From assembly GCF_041296385.1 (NCBI RefSeq), contig NC_091014.1, positions 7,043,578-7,107,577 on the forward strand: DNA of 64,000 bases, written 5' to 3'. Of the stretch, positions 52,478 to 64,000 are shown piece after piece (the stretch's first letter is position 1; the number at the start of each line of letters is the position of its first letter). The stretch is from Aphelocoma coerulescens. Lineage: Eukaryota > Chordata > Aves > Passeriformes > Corvidae. A program made the position numbers and the translations under genes. Under the pieces are notes generated by a model. It made no database searches and was not told the origin of the DNA. It saw nothing but the letters and a program-made list of their open reading frames with translations.

Positions 52478-55400
52478 ATGTGGAAAACATGCTTAGAATG
52501 GCTTAGAATCTGTTTGAGGAGGAAAATGGGATCTCTAGAACTGGACTGTCACAGCTCCATTAGCTGGCTGTGGGGAGCAACAGCACAGTCACCTTTGTGT
52601 GACACAGACTTTTTCTGACCTGACATGTGGGGAGTTTCATAATCTGCTCTGAAAGCAACTGTATTCTGGTTTTGAGCAGTAAGAGAAATGCAATCCTATC
52701 CATTGTTTGCTGTAGAATAGAGGAAATTTCTTCCTCTTATGGTAATTGTGCAGGTGTGAACATGCTGAAAGAGGAATCATCTGCTAGACAGGTTTGTGAA
52801 GGCAGTGCATGGTTTGAAGAGTTGGACTGCTGAGAAGCAGCAGTCTGAGGTTCTAGTTAAAGAGAAAAAAAAAGCTTGTAAGTCAGATGGAGAAAAACAT
52901 GCTTGATTTGCTTGTGGGGTTGGTTTTGATTTTTTTTTTCCTTGGCTACACCACAATTTATCACAAGAAACTCTCTGCTGCCTGGGTAATACCTGTGCAA
53001 TCGTACAGACTCAGTGCTGAGTCAGAGCAAAGCAAGGGGAAGAACAATAAACTGTGTGTAGCACTGCACCCAGGTTTATTGATTGCTTAATGGCAGTAAT
53101 ATGCACATGTCTTGTTAAGCAATACTGTCTAGCTAGCAAATCATACTCTGCTTTAGCTAGTTTCTGCTGAACAGGGATTTTAAAAATAATTTCTAAATAT
53201 TTAGGTATCTCTTCCCTTCTCCCCCTCGTCTTTGCTGTCCTAGATCCTTTGGAAGAGGCACCGTTAAATTCCTTATTACAAATCACATCCTTGCCTTACT
53301 GAGGTCTGGGGCTATTTTTCCTGTTAAACAGAGTGAACTGTTCTTAGCAGGTCAGCTAAACTTCTGCCGGTGCTTTCCATCCCCATTTCCTCAGGAGACA
53401 GGATGTTCAGGCAGTGATTCATGCACAGTCACTGCCTCACTCCTTACATGCCTGCACCTACAGCCAGGAGCTGCTGCTGGGATAAAGAGCAGGGAGTGAG
53501 GAGGGGAGCTGTCCTCCTGCAAATCCTGGGAGGTGAGGGCTATACCCAACGTGAAACTAAACAAAACAGCAATGAAAGATTTTCCTAATGTGGGTGGAAG
53601 TGTGAGGGCGCCTGCTCTCCCATAAATCAGATGATGGTCAAAGGGGCCCCTTGCTCCATGCCAGGAGGCAGTGCTCTTCCTCATGTTAAAGAGAACAAGT
53701 GTGGAAGAATCACCCCTTCGCAAGATTTACATGAAGGTTGCAGGGGTAATTAAAAAATTGTACCTCTTTGCTCCTTTTCAGCAGCCCATTGACAAGCTCC
53801 CTGAAAAAACTCTCTGTCCCAGATTCTTATCTCTGTTATGCCCCATCCCTCCAGAGCTGACCCCATAGCCTCCAGGAAGACAAATCCAAATTTAGTTTTG
53901 AAACCCATTAGTTACCTCTTATTAAACTCTTCTGTGCAATTTAACTTGGAATCAAAGGCTAAATTAATTCTGAATAAAACTAGCCATGCAGAAGTGTAAT
54001 ATGCCCTAACATAAATTCTGGCATTTAATTAATTCAGATGAACGTTCCTGAATGACTCTGTGGGACAGGCCCATCTATTCAAGCCACAGTTGTCTTTGGG
54101 TCAAAAAATACAGCCCTTGCAGGCCTAGGTGGTCCCATATGCCAGTTTCCCAGTCTGGAGGCTCTGCTGGTGCCCACTGCTATTCTCCTATGGTAATTGT
54201 TTTTCTGACAGAGGTTACACAGCAGAGTACAGGGCCAGCTGAACTGAAGAGGAGACATTCAGATCCTGTGTTGATAAGTGCTAATATAAAAGTGATGGTA
54301 ATTAGATTGTGTAGCTCATGTACAGAAAGCTGTGGGATTGACCTTTAAGGGGTTAATTACCTCTTTGCACCCCAGCAGTAAGAGGTCTTTTTTTCTGTCA
54401 AGAAATGGATGGATGGTTAGGAAATGAAAAAACCAAAAAAAAGCACTTGACATCTCTGTCTGTCACGTATCATAATTTCTCTGATGCTTTGCTTACTCCA
54501 GCAAACAGGCTTGCTGCTTTTTTATTTTTTTCCCCTGTTTTTTCTCCTCTGTGAATAATGGTGAGAAGATCGGCTGCCTCAGCAAGAATTGAAGAGACAG
54601 CTGGTTGTTGTATTAAGTACTCACTCTCAGAGAAAGCTTTTATGTAGATTTACTTGTTAAAACCTGGCTTGCTCATGCCACTGCAGTTGTGCTGGGGTGA
54701 CAGAAGGCTGACGCTGCTCTCCCTGTGCATCTATGCTACAAACCCTGCCAACTGCAAATCCAGGGCATCCCAAAAACCAGCTCCCAAGTGAGGCCCTGCA
54801 TCCCCAAGGATGGCTCAGGGTGCTCAGACATGCAGCCACCAGTTTGGGGGTGACGTTGATGTCAGTGGTGTTGGGGTAGGGCCCTTCCAATATATTTGTT
54901 GGCACCGTGTATGGATTTGCTTCATCATTGTCCCTGTACATCTTTTGGGCTGATCTGGATCCCTGGAGGGACCTCAGTGTCTGCCCATGGAGCCTCCCTT
55001 ACAGCTGTGCACTTCTGCAGAAATCCCTGCTAGGGAGGCAGGCAGGCGTGGAAAGGAGCCAGGATCTACAAAACTCAGGGTAGGGGGACAGTTGGGCATG
55101 CCTGGAGGCTGACATCAGCCTAAACCATGAGATCATCTCCTGGATCAAGGAGATGCAGACTGGATGAATTGCCCTTCTCGGGTTTCAGGCAAAAGGGAAT
55201 CTGACCCTGTATATGTGGATATGGCACAGGACAGCTCTGCCTTGGCACTCGCAGTTGGCTCGGCGTTAAGCAAATAGTTTTGCTACAAAGAATTCATCCG
55301 AGTGAAAAAAATGTGAAACCTGAAACAAAGCTGACACCATTCTTCATCACTAAGATGCTGGAAACTTTGCAGGGGAAGACTTGTAGCCAGGAGTGCCTGG

Positions 55401-55969
55401 ATTGCATTTCATGCTAGATTAGATGTAAGCAGATGTAGGCAGATCAAGGCATCTTAAAAAATCCTTAAAATACATCAAGTGAGAGAGAAGAATCCCCTCT
55501 GAAGCAGTAATCCCAGAATCCTTTCTATCTTCTCTGGTCTTGCACAGTTTCATTCACGTGCAGTGTGCTGGGTCAGGCTGCAGGAATAGTGCGTGGCGTT
55601 TCTGTGTCTCAGCCTGACTTCACACCCTGCCCACCCAGACACAGCTGTGTCCCTTCAAGGAGATTATAGTGTGAAAAGTCATTTCACTGTAATTGCTGAG
55701 TGGTGACGCAGCTGTCCTCTCTCCTGGGTGGTGGTGGTGGTTTACCAGATCTCCCTGGCAGAACTATTGTCCTCCAAGGTGACCCCATATCCTGACTCAT
55801 CTCAAAAAATGGCACATCCATGTTAGAAGGAGGACATGGAAGCACATTGTTGTTCAGTGCTCCAACTTTTAAAATAATTCAAGGAAGTAACAGCTGATTT
55901 CTGAAAGAGTTCTAAGAAGGGTACAAATTAGCAGAATTGTCAGCCTTAGGTGGTGTCTATTTCTGTGCC

Positions 55970-56165
55970 ACACAGAATCACAGAATATCCTGACTTGGAA
56001 GGCACCCACGAGGGTCATTGAGTCCAACTCCAGGCTCTGTACAGGACACCCCAAGAGTCACACCATGTGCTTGAGAGCATTGTCTAAATGCATCTTGAAC
56101 TCTGGCAAGCTTGGTGCTGTGACCACTTCCCTGGGGAGCCTGTTTTGTGCAGAGGTGGAATAACA
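55970..56165 (-). mobile_element. CR1 3' fragment, antisense
   Basis: Starts ccacacagaatcacagaata and continues tgacttggaaggcacccacg, cattgagtccaactccaggc and ctgtacaggacaccccaaga, then the cttgaactctggcaagcttg and ccacttccctggggagcctg blocks of the ORF2 end. It has the typical 3' tail and 5' truncation. Confidence 0.93.
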
Positions 56166-59100
56166 AAGCCAGGGTCCTTTCAGAGCTCCTAGCTGAAGAA
56201 TGAGAATATATGCCCTATTTTCCAGTATGCAGGTATCTGATTATATTGCCATTGTCTGTTACCTAAAAGAAAAGAATTGTTAAGATGGATAAAGCCTTTT
56301 AAATAAGATCTAAAAGTTTGATAAATGACTCAATTTTAAATCTGGATTCATAAGGTCTATCTTTGTTACACCCACAGGTTTAAACCAAAGAGTTACCTAA
56401 TTTGCAAGCACATGCCTGTGGTAGTAGGGACAGCATTTTCTCCAGTGCTTGCAGTTCACAACTTCAAGGATGTGTTGGTGCCTAAAAGCAGCTGAGGATG
56501 TACTCAATGTACTCCTAGGTGGCTTCATTAGGCAAAATACTTCCTCTTCTGTTTTTTCTCCCAAGATTCTTCATAGGTAATCTGGAATGTTTTGTCTGAA
56601 AATAAGGGTGGTTTTTTGTTCCATGAAAGTAATTTCTTCATTTGGAAGAAGTACAGAAGCTGTTTAAATGTCTCATGACATTAGGGAAGTGAAGATATCC
56701 TCGTTATTATCAACCTATTGCATTTTGCCTTTATTCTCTACTTTTGTCTTAAAACATGAACTGGAAGAATTCAGTGTTTTGTGATAAGCTGTTGTGATGT
56801 GCTGTTGGGAACCAGTTAGTTTCTAACCTCAGGGTGACCATATTTTGATGATGGGTAAGTTTTCAGATGCATAGTCCAAGTAACTCAATGAATAATCCTT
56901 TATCTTACTTTTATGCTGTTAAAATCCGCATCAGTAACTCATAAAACACTGGACTATTGGAGTGGTGAAGTAGAGTTATGATTTGTGAAGCACTGCATGA
57001 AGAGAACAAGTAAATGCAAGGTAAGAGTCATCTGGCCAGCTGGAAGCATCCTCAAGGTACACAGCTGCATCTGAGCTCAAATCTCACTTGCTGTGGAAAT
57101 CATCAAATATGCATTTCTAAGTGGATCAGAATGTACAGGGAGGATAAACAAGTATTCCAAAAGTGTCAGTTCAAGAAGGTAGAAACAGAAATCTTATCAG
57201 AAATGACAACTTTCATGAGTACTCCTTGTCCGAAGCAGTTTTTTGCTCTTAGTTGCATGTTAAAATGCTTTGTAAACACAAGCTGCTGTATTTTTGGCCT
57301 TCATTATATGAAATTAGACGGTAATGTTATTAGTGGGCAGGTTTTTCTGAGACTCCAGTGTGAATTTAAAACAACTCCGTTGGCAACTTACACCTCCTGT
57401 TTTCATTTATAGAAGATGAATCACGATTAAATTTTGTGTCTCATTAAGGTAACAATTCTAGGTGTCTTAAACCGGAGTTTGGTAGAAGGGGGCTGGTTCT
57501 GACCATAATAAATTGGGGAAATATTTGTACTCCATCCCACTTTCTGCTGCATCAGGTTAAACCTGACAGCAACCTCTGTGTTTGGAATATATCCAAAATA
57601 TCCTGAACTGACAGCTGCATAAATTAATTGCTATTTGACCAACTAAGTCTGCAGCTGTCAACTGTGATACATATTGATTGTTTTCTCATAATGCTTACTC
57701 ATACAGCACTTTGTTTGTGTTCAGTAAGAGTTTTGAAGGGAAAAAAAATGAAAAAAAATCTGTAGGTACAGAATTTATCTTTTAACAAAGGCAGACATAC
57801 AAAACACTCACCAGGGGTCTGCCCTGGTGATCAGTTTGACCAAAGAAATGCTGATGATAATTTTGTTCCAAATTAAACCTTGATTATCTTTTTAAAATCA
57901 GAAATTCTAATTTTTTTAATTGTGTCTTATGTTCCTAAGGCACTGGCTTAATCAGAATAGATCTTTTTTATCCAGAACTAAGAGTGGCCCTAGTAAGGGG
58001 TTGTGCTTCTGGAGTTATAGGACTTTAAGCCTATTAACCAAACCAGTTTTCAAAATAAAGCCTAACATTTTCTTTGCTTGCATCCATATTTCTGTGTCTC
58101 TAGCTATCAGGGGCATCTGCCTATATAGCCCAAGTCTTAAATCTCTCTAAGTGCAGAAACCTGGGGGTTAGTTTTAATACTGACAAGTTGTATTAGTAAA
58201 TGGACTATGAAATCATCTCCCTAAGGATAGGTGACAGCTTTTACTCTGCCAGCTGTTTTATCAAATGGAAATTATGGAGCATTACATTAAACAGGAATGC
58301 TTTTGCCTCCTTGACTTACCCTTAATTTTTTGTCCAGGAAAGTAGAAATAGGTGAATTCAAGCCTTCTTAGTGTTAAGAGGTTCTTCTTTGAAGGCACTT
58401 ATAAATAGCAGGATTTATATATTTTTCTTGAAAATTTGTTCAATAACTTTGAGAAGGGATATTGGTAGGAAGCTTTTGCAGATAATGTAATATATATTAC
58501 AGCTCTGTACTGAACCAAAACCAACTGACAAATGTGCAGCAGTGAACTGTGCCAGATACATTTCTGCACACCAGCAGTGTCCCCTTCTGAGATCAGTCCA
58601 AATTTCTATATATAATCTGTTTGGTTCCCACCAAATAAAATAACAACCTGCTTCAAATATCTTCATACCTTTGTGATATCTCCTGTCTTGGCTGACGCAC
58701 CAGGGATTAAACTGCGACCTTTTTGGACTTACACATGCATATCTTTACAGCCTCAGCTAAGCAGCCACTCCCTGCAGGCCACTGGAATGGATTCAGGCCT
58801 TGGTGGACTGGGCTCTGAGTGCAGTAGTTATCTTATGCTGAACTACTGGTTTGAAAAGTCCACATCGACGTGGGGTTGTTTCTCAGCTGTTTGATTTTTT
58901 TTCCTGTCCACCAAAAGCAGAAGAGTTCACATTCAGCAGCAGCATTTGGCAGAATGCATTTTGCCAAGAAGCATCTCTCCAGACCGAAGCAATCTGGTCA
59001 CTCCCATGTCTGCTGTAAACTTGATAATTAGAGGAGAAAACAACGGCTGTTCACAGCTTTGCTCTTAAAGGGGATAATGGGGGATTTCTAACTGAAAGCA

Positions 59101-62100
59101 AAGAGGAAAGGACTTTTTCATTGTTTTATATATGCTCTGTTATGCAAGCCACAACAAATACGTGGACATGACATGATCCAAAAAGATGTAGCTTTTATTG
59201 GCATTTACATAGAAATGCCAGTTCTCCCCTTTCTGTGTTACAGTAATAGCAAAGGCTGTCTGATTTATATTTATTACAAGTGGGTTGGTGGGAGGGAAGC
59301 TGAAAATTTTCGTGAAGTTTGAAACTTTTCCTTCTGTGTTTTTTGTGTGTTCCTGAGAAAACTACTGTTGAGGGAAACTGCTGCGTGTCCCACAGTGTTT
59401 ATGTCTTGAAGGCATTGTCCTTGCCATTTATGGTGTCCAACACACACGTCCAAGCCATGTAGCACCAGCATGGGTAAACGAGCACTTGTCATTAACAAAC
59501 AGGTATGGGTAATATGATCTAATGCTATTCTGGTCAATAGGAAAATTCAAAGTCGTTGAACTTGGTTACATGACTCCTCAAGGCTCCCTTGAGAATCTTG
59601 GCCCAAAGCAAAAGGGGGAAGAAAGCCTGAGCTGAGGTCACCCATGTGGATTGTAGGGCTTTGTCTTGTGTGGTTGTGCAGTGTGAACTCAGGGCTTTAT
59701 ACACAGCAGATGTGCTGCACAGCCTCCTTTCCTCATCCCCAGTGCCTCCTGGATTGATGTATCTAAGAAAAGGGCCATAGCCCATATGGGGATTTACTGT
59801 TCCAAAGGTAGTTGCTCCTTCGTCATGTCTTCCTAACTCAGGTTCAGCTGAGCCCACACAGAATCCTGGCTTTCCCACAGAGAGAGCTCTGTGCCATCTC
59901 TGGATTATGACTGGGAACAGTGAGTGTTCTATGGTGTTGCTGCTGATTTCAGCTGCTGTGGCTGAGGCCAAATTTCAGCCTGCAGAGAGAGAATCTGCCA
60001 GGGACTGGCCATGTCCCCTCTGCTCCCTCCACATAGCCACAAAACTGGAACAAGGGAATCCAAAAGGCTGCTTCTGTGAGAGAGTGGGGAAGATGGTCTG
60101 TGTCTTATCTACTGGGGCTTCCTCCTGCTGGTGTCATTAAGTTGGTTTTCCTTCTAGAAACTGAAAGACCAGACAAGAGTTTATCACCAAACTTCACCCT
60201 GAAAGGATGGGGTTGGCACATAGAGATTTTCTCCCCTCTTTTCTCTGATTTACTATTAGGACACTGAATTGCTGACTTTGTTTAAAATTCCTCCTACCAT
60301 TAGAAGCATATGTTTCTGATTTTCTTTCTTATGATGATGTAGTTTGCACTCTTACCCAAGAGCTGTTTTAATAGGACCAACTATATTTGGAATCACTCTG
60401 AATTGCTCTTGAAATGGAAGACTGATGTCAGTATTTCTGGCAATCTTTCACTATATTTCTTTCCCCATAGTTGAGTATTAAATGACTATTCAAGCTGGAA
60501 CACCTACAGCATTTTATTTTAACATAATTAGATTTGTTTTATTTCACTACTGTATATACTCCTAGAGTAGCTGATACAGGTAAACTTACTAATAGGATGG
60601 TTTGGGGAGGATTTAGTAAATTTAGAAAGAGGATGCCAGCGAGTGTAGACCGTTGTGCTTTGCATCAGTTTACACACAGTGAAATCTTACAAGCTTTAGA
60701 GATGTGATCCTGTGTTGACACTGTGACATCTGTATCTCAAGCACACTTGACTGGCATTTTTAAAAGTATCTGCACAGGGCAGTGATCTGGATCCCACTGA
60801 AATCCCCTATCCAGAGGACATTAGAAGACCTCATGGGTTTTGTTCATCAGCTATATAATTTCCTGTGTCGTGATTATGCCTACAGCATCCATGTGGGAGA
60901 TGACTGTTCTCTGCTCTTGGGGCTGGCTGTAGGTAGTCCATCACAGTCCTCCCAGTTCTGAACAACAAAACCAAGAAATGTCAGTCCTGAGAGGGAGCAC
61001 TCAGCTCAGTGCTGGTCTGGGCCTTAAACCATCTTGGAAACTTCTTTAAAACTCCCCTGTGAAAAAGCAACTGATCTTTTTCAAGACCAAAACAGTACCC
61101 AAACTGCCCAAAAGTTCAGACTCATTTTGGACTAGACTTTGTGTTTCAGCAACTTTAAACTCTGTGTTTTGCTCTGGAAGGAGAAAGTCACTCACCTGAT
61201 CTGACCCACTGCAGCAAGTGGGCTGTCTTATTTCATCTGTGCATGCTACGTAGGTCTTGATAACTGGATTTGACTTGTGGTTAGAAAAGCAGCCAGGCTT
61301 CATGGGAGTCTCCTGCTTCTACACTAGCAATGCAAAAGCATCCCACATACTCCTTCCATAAAAATACTCAATTATTCTCATTTGTCTGGGAGTTTGTCAT
61401 GATTTAAATTCTATTTACTTGTGGTTGTATTTCTCAGTATGTTAAAAGATCTCATGTTTCTTTAATATTCTGCCTATATAGGTCCTTGTCTTGTGGAATC
61501 TCTCAATTTTTACTATGCAGAACAGAGAGCAGGGTTCTTAATAAGCACCCTTGGGTACTTGGAGAATATTTTGGACACTCCTCATGCATACTCTGTAACT
61601 CTATGGCATGCAGCGATTTACAGGGAGCAAGGCAGGAGAAAAGAAAAAAGCATTTTTAGTGTGGGATAATCCTGAAAAGAGTGCTTGATTTGGCAATAAT
61701 TCCTGGTGGTAATCCAGATTTTATCTGCATTTATTAAATCCATTTATTCCCCTTGTAAGTTTTGGTTAATTGAGTGGTAGATTTTAGGAGCACACTGATG
61801 TTGTGTGGGTGAGACACAGCAGGAACCCATAGCCAAGGACAGTAAATATATGGAAATGGGGCAAAAGGAAGGGTTTTGGTGGAGGAATCAGTGCTCTGAC
61901 TGCTGTGGGTGATTTGTGTCTTGTTTTTAGGAAAATGAAAGAGCATAAGCCCAAGACCTTATTCTGGAAATGGCTTTATGATGATGGTTTTCAGCCATTT
62001 GAATAGGCAGGTACTTAATTATTTTTTCCAGTAGCAGAGCCAGCTCCTCCACAGCAATTTAATTTGAAACTTCTGAATGATGGGTTTACTTTTGTAGTTA

Positions 62101-64000
62101 TCCTTCAAAGACCCTGTGAAGCCCACAGATTCCCAAGGGTCTGCACTCCCCTGGGTAAAAACCACCACTCTGAAGCATGGAGGAATGAAATAAAAACCTC
62201 CAAAGGGAATAACAGGAGAAAGCAGAAGCTAACTGTGGCAGGTTAAAGCATCTCCAGTAGCAATACAGTCGTGAAGGAGTTAGTAGTGGATACGTTTTTC
62301 AGGAAATCCCTCTATATAAACTTTTCTTTCCAAGTAAGTACTTGAGCTCACATCACTTTTAATTGGCCACCCACAGGAGTCTCAGCCAGTCCTTGCCCAT
62401 TCCTGTGCTGTGGCCACTCTACAAGGGAGAGGATGGTGTTAGGGATTTGGTGTCACTGAGAGTGTTGGTATCTGTGGTTTTGTGCTTGGTCCTGGCCATG
62501 GTTTCCTTTCTCCAAAATGGAGGAAGAAGCTCAGAAAATATTTTTTTCTGAGCTTAATCCAGACTAAACTTTTCATTTGAGGGTTCTAAAAGACCATCTC
62601 TTCCCTGAGACTCCTCCTGAAGCCACACATGTATCAGGGTTTGTTGGGTGATGGCATAACCACACTGAAATAACATTTTTGAAGCAAAATCATAACCATT
62701 ACTGAGTTATATAAATATCAGCATTTGGCATTGTTGTACAAAGCTAAAAGTATTGCTGGGAGAAAGCAGTTAATTAAAAACTGCTTTGCGGTGCTGTGCT
62801 TCTCCTTGTATTAAAAATAAAGTGGAACATCGTGAGCAGTTGGTCTTGCTGTTTTGTAAACAATTTCCCTCACATTTTCTCCTCTTTACTTTTGATAATG
62901 GTGAGGAATTATACTGCTGACCAAAGAAGCTGCATCGAGTCTGCTGCGGTGGGACCAAAAGATTTTCCATAGCTCTGCCAATAGGATTTATTGTCCCACA
63001 GCAGACCAAAAATGCTCCTTGCTTGGGATCCTTACAGTTGTAGTAATCCCCCCTTCCTTGGGAGGCATAACACACACATATCACTCTAAATAGAGAATAC
63101 ATTTAAGCATGACACATGGATACATGGATGCTTTTGAGACTGAGTAATCTGGGAGAAAGGGGGAATGGAGGAGGAATGGCGCAAGATGAGAAAATTCAAG
63201 AAAAAACTTTCTCCAGCTTGAATGCTGAAGAGGTTCCCAAACAGTTAATTCCTGCTGCATATTTTTGCACTTCTCACTTAAAATATAAAAAAAACCTGAA
63301 AGTGATCACAAATGCCAAGAATTTGAACAGGAACTGTGAACTCCTTGCAAACGTACAGGTTGTTGAAATTCACCTTTAGTATTGCATAGACAGAGGAGTT
63401 TTACAGGTAAGCTCTGAAAGCTATAAACAGCTGAGTGAAGATATATGCCAGATCATCCTTGCACTCAAGGAAGCCATTTCCAAATGTTGTCAGAAGTGCA
63501 TCCATGTGTTTGAGACTCATGGATGGATGTATGGCTGTGGTCATGGTTGGAGAAAGATTTGCACAAGGGCTTGAACTTGCCCAGTGTTCATTGCCTGAGT
63601 CAAAACAAAGTCAAACAGGGCTCTGTGAGCCCTCAGGGCTGCAGAAAATGGGGGCTCAGGTTCATACCACCAGCTAACCCAGCTCTCTTTTGCCACGTGT
63701 GTGTGATGCAGGGATGGCAAATCTGCTGCTTGACTGAGCTCCTCCCATCCTCCCTGCTCTGCAGGGAGATGCCCACGAGGATTTGTGTCGATCCAAGGCA
63801 GCGAGTTTTGTGTGTGAGGCACAGTGTGCTCCATGTATTACAAAATAGATTTGTCTGTAAACGATGCTGACCTTTTACCGTGGTTCAGTCTGCTTGAAAA
63901 GAAAGCCCTGAGGAGACATCCTCCACCGAGTAGACAACACTGTGATTTCTGTAATCTGCGTGTGGTATTTCTGACTTAGGAAAGGCTAAGCCATTTTGTT
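56166..64000. other. Unique intronic sequence to the window end
   Basis: No gene was recognised in 7.8 kb. A 132-codon + ORF (57014-57412) starts near a donor-like caag|gtaagag at 57017-57027 but has no acceptor or domain. A palindromic E-box pair lies at 57609-57660. The expected next kinase exon is not present. Confidence 0.55.
57609..57660. promoter_or_regulatory. Inverted TALE/E-box pair flanking an AT-rich core
   Basis: Perfect 11-bp inverted arms tgacagctgca (57609-57619) and tgcagctgtca (57650-57660) are separated by 30 bp containing aaattaattg. Each arm joins a TGACAG (MEIS/PKNOX-type) motif to a CAGCTG E-box; the centre carries a TAATTA-type homeodomain core. The palindrome is plain in the sequence; a regulatory role is inferred. 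Confidence 0.4.

Larger units (their letters stand above)
48861..55969. other. Intronic sequence downstream of the kinase exon
   Basis: No further exon was seen. A 165-codon + ORF at 49185-49682 and a 172-codon + ORF at 51823-52341 have no recognisable domain and are taken as chance. Notable items are the CpG-enriched block (51961-52240), the hairpin and direct repeat (52451-52510), TAAT-rich segments at 53880-54030 and 54280-54360, and a small (TGG)n stretch near 55728-55740. Confidence 0.55.

Noticed and set aside
57014..57412. Possible cryptic exon with donor caag|gtaagag at 57017-57027
   Set aside because: The donor matches consensus, but no polypyrimidine tract plus AG was found upstream at a suitable distance, and neither reading frame resembles the kinase.

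Overview
This window looks like nuclear DNA from a bird. It carries CR1 retroposons of the avian type, with several copies ending in the repeated CACAGAAT tail read on the opposite strand. It also has a degraded avian-style endogenous retrovirus and a vertebrate protein kinase exon with canonical splice sites. There is no sign of prokaryotic organisation: no dense ORFs, ribosome binding sites or operons. The sequence is mostly intronic and AT-leaning, and CpG is scarce apart from a few clusters.

The only protein-coding sequence I can support is one 132-bp internal exon on the + strand at 48722-48853. It encodes the glycine-loop to alpha-C segment of a CaM kinase I family kinase and matches CAMK1D (CaMKI delta) best. 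About 48.7 kb upstream is read as the 3' part of the preceding intron, and about 15.1 kb downstream as the 5' part of the next one. Neither the first exon nor the following exon could be found, so both introns run past the window.

Layout: 1-1.1 kb unique intron; 1.1-1.5 kb degraded sense CR1; 1.5-19.2 kb mostly unique sequence with short low-complexity tracts; 19.16-20.87 kb minus-strand endogenous retrovirus remnant (579-bp LTR, decayed primer-binding site, leader/gag-region remnant, truncated second LTR); 23.08-23.5 kb antisense CR1; 26.2-26.3 kb G/T-rich tract with 15 consecutive G; CpG clusters near 28.5-28.7 and 30.1-30.3 kb; 32.1-32.25 kb (TG)n/(TA)n microsatellite next to a perfect palindrome; 34.9-36.2 kb very old antisense CR1-type element; 39.66-39.70 kb (CT)n/(T)n; short antisense CR1 pieces at 40.3, 47.5 and 56.0 kb; kinase exon at 48.7 kb; CpG-enriched block with paired RFX-like half-sites at 51.96-52.25 kb; hairpin and direct repeat at 52.45-52.51 kb; palindromic TALE/E-box pair at 57.6 kb.

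I found no new multi-gene system. Most long ORFs are about what chance gives in 64 kb of such DNA. The points most worth checking are the candidate cis-regulatory blocks in introns 1 and 2, the ancient CR1 and the ERV remnant. All are inferences from one sequence without alignment.
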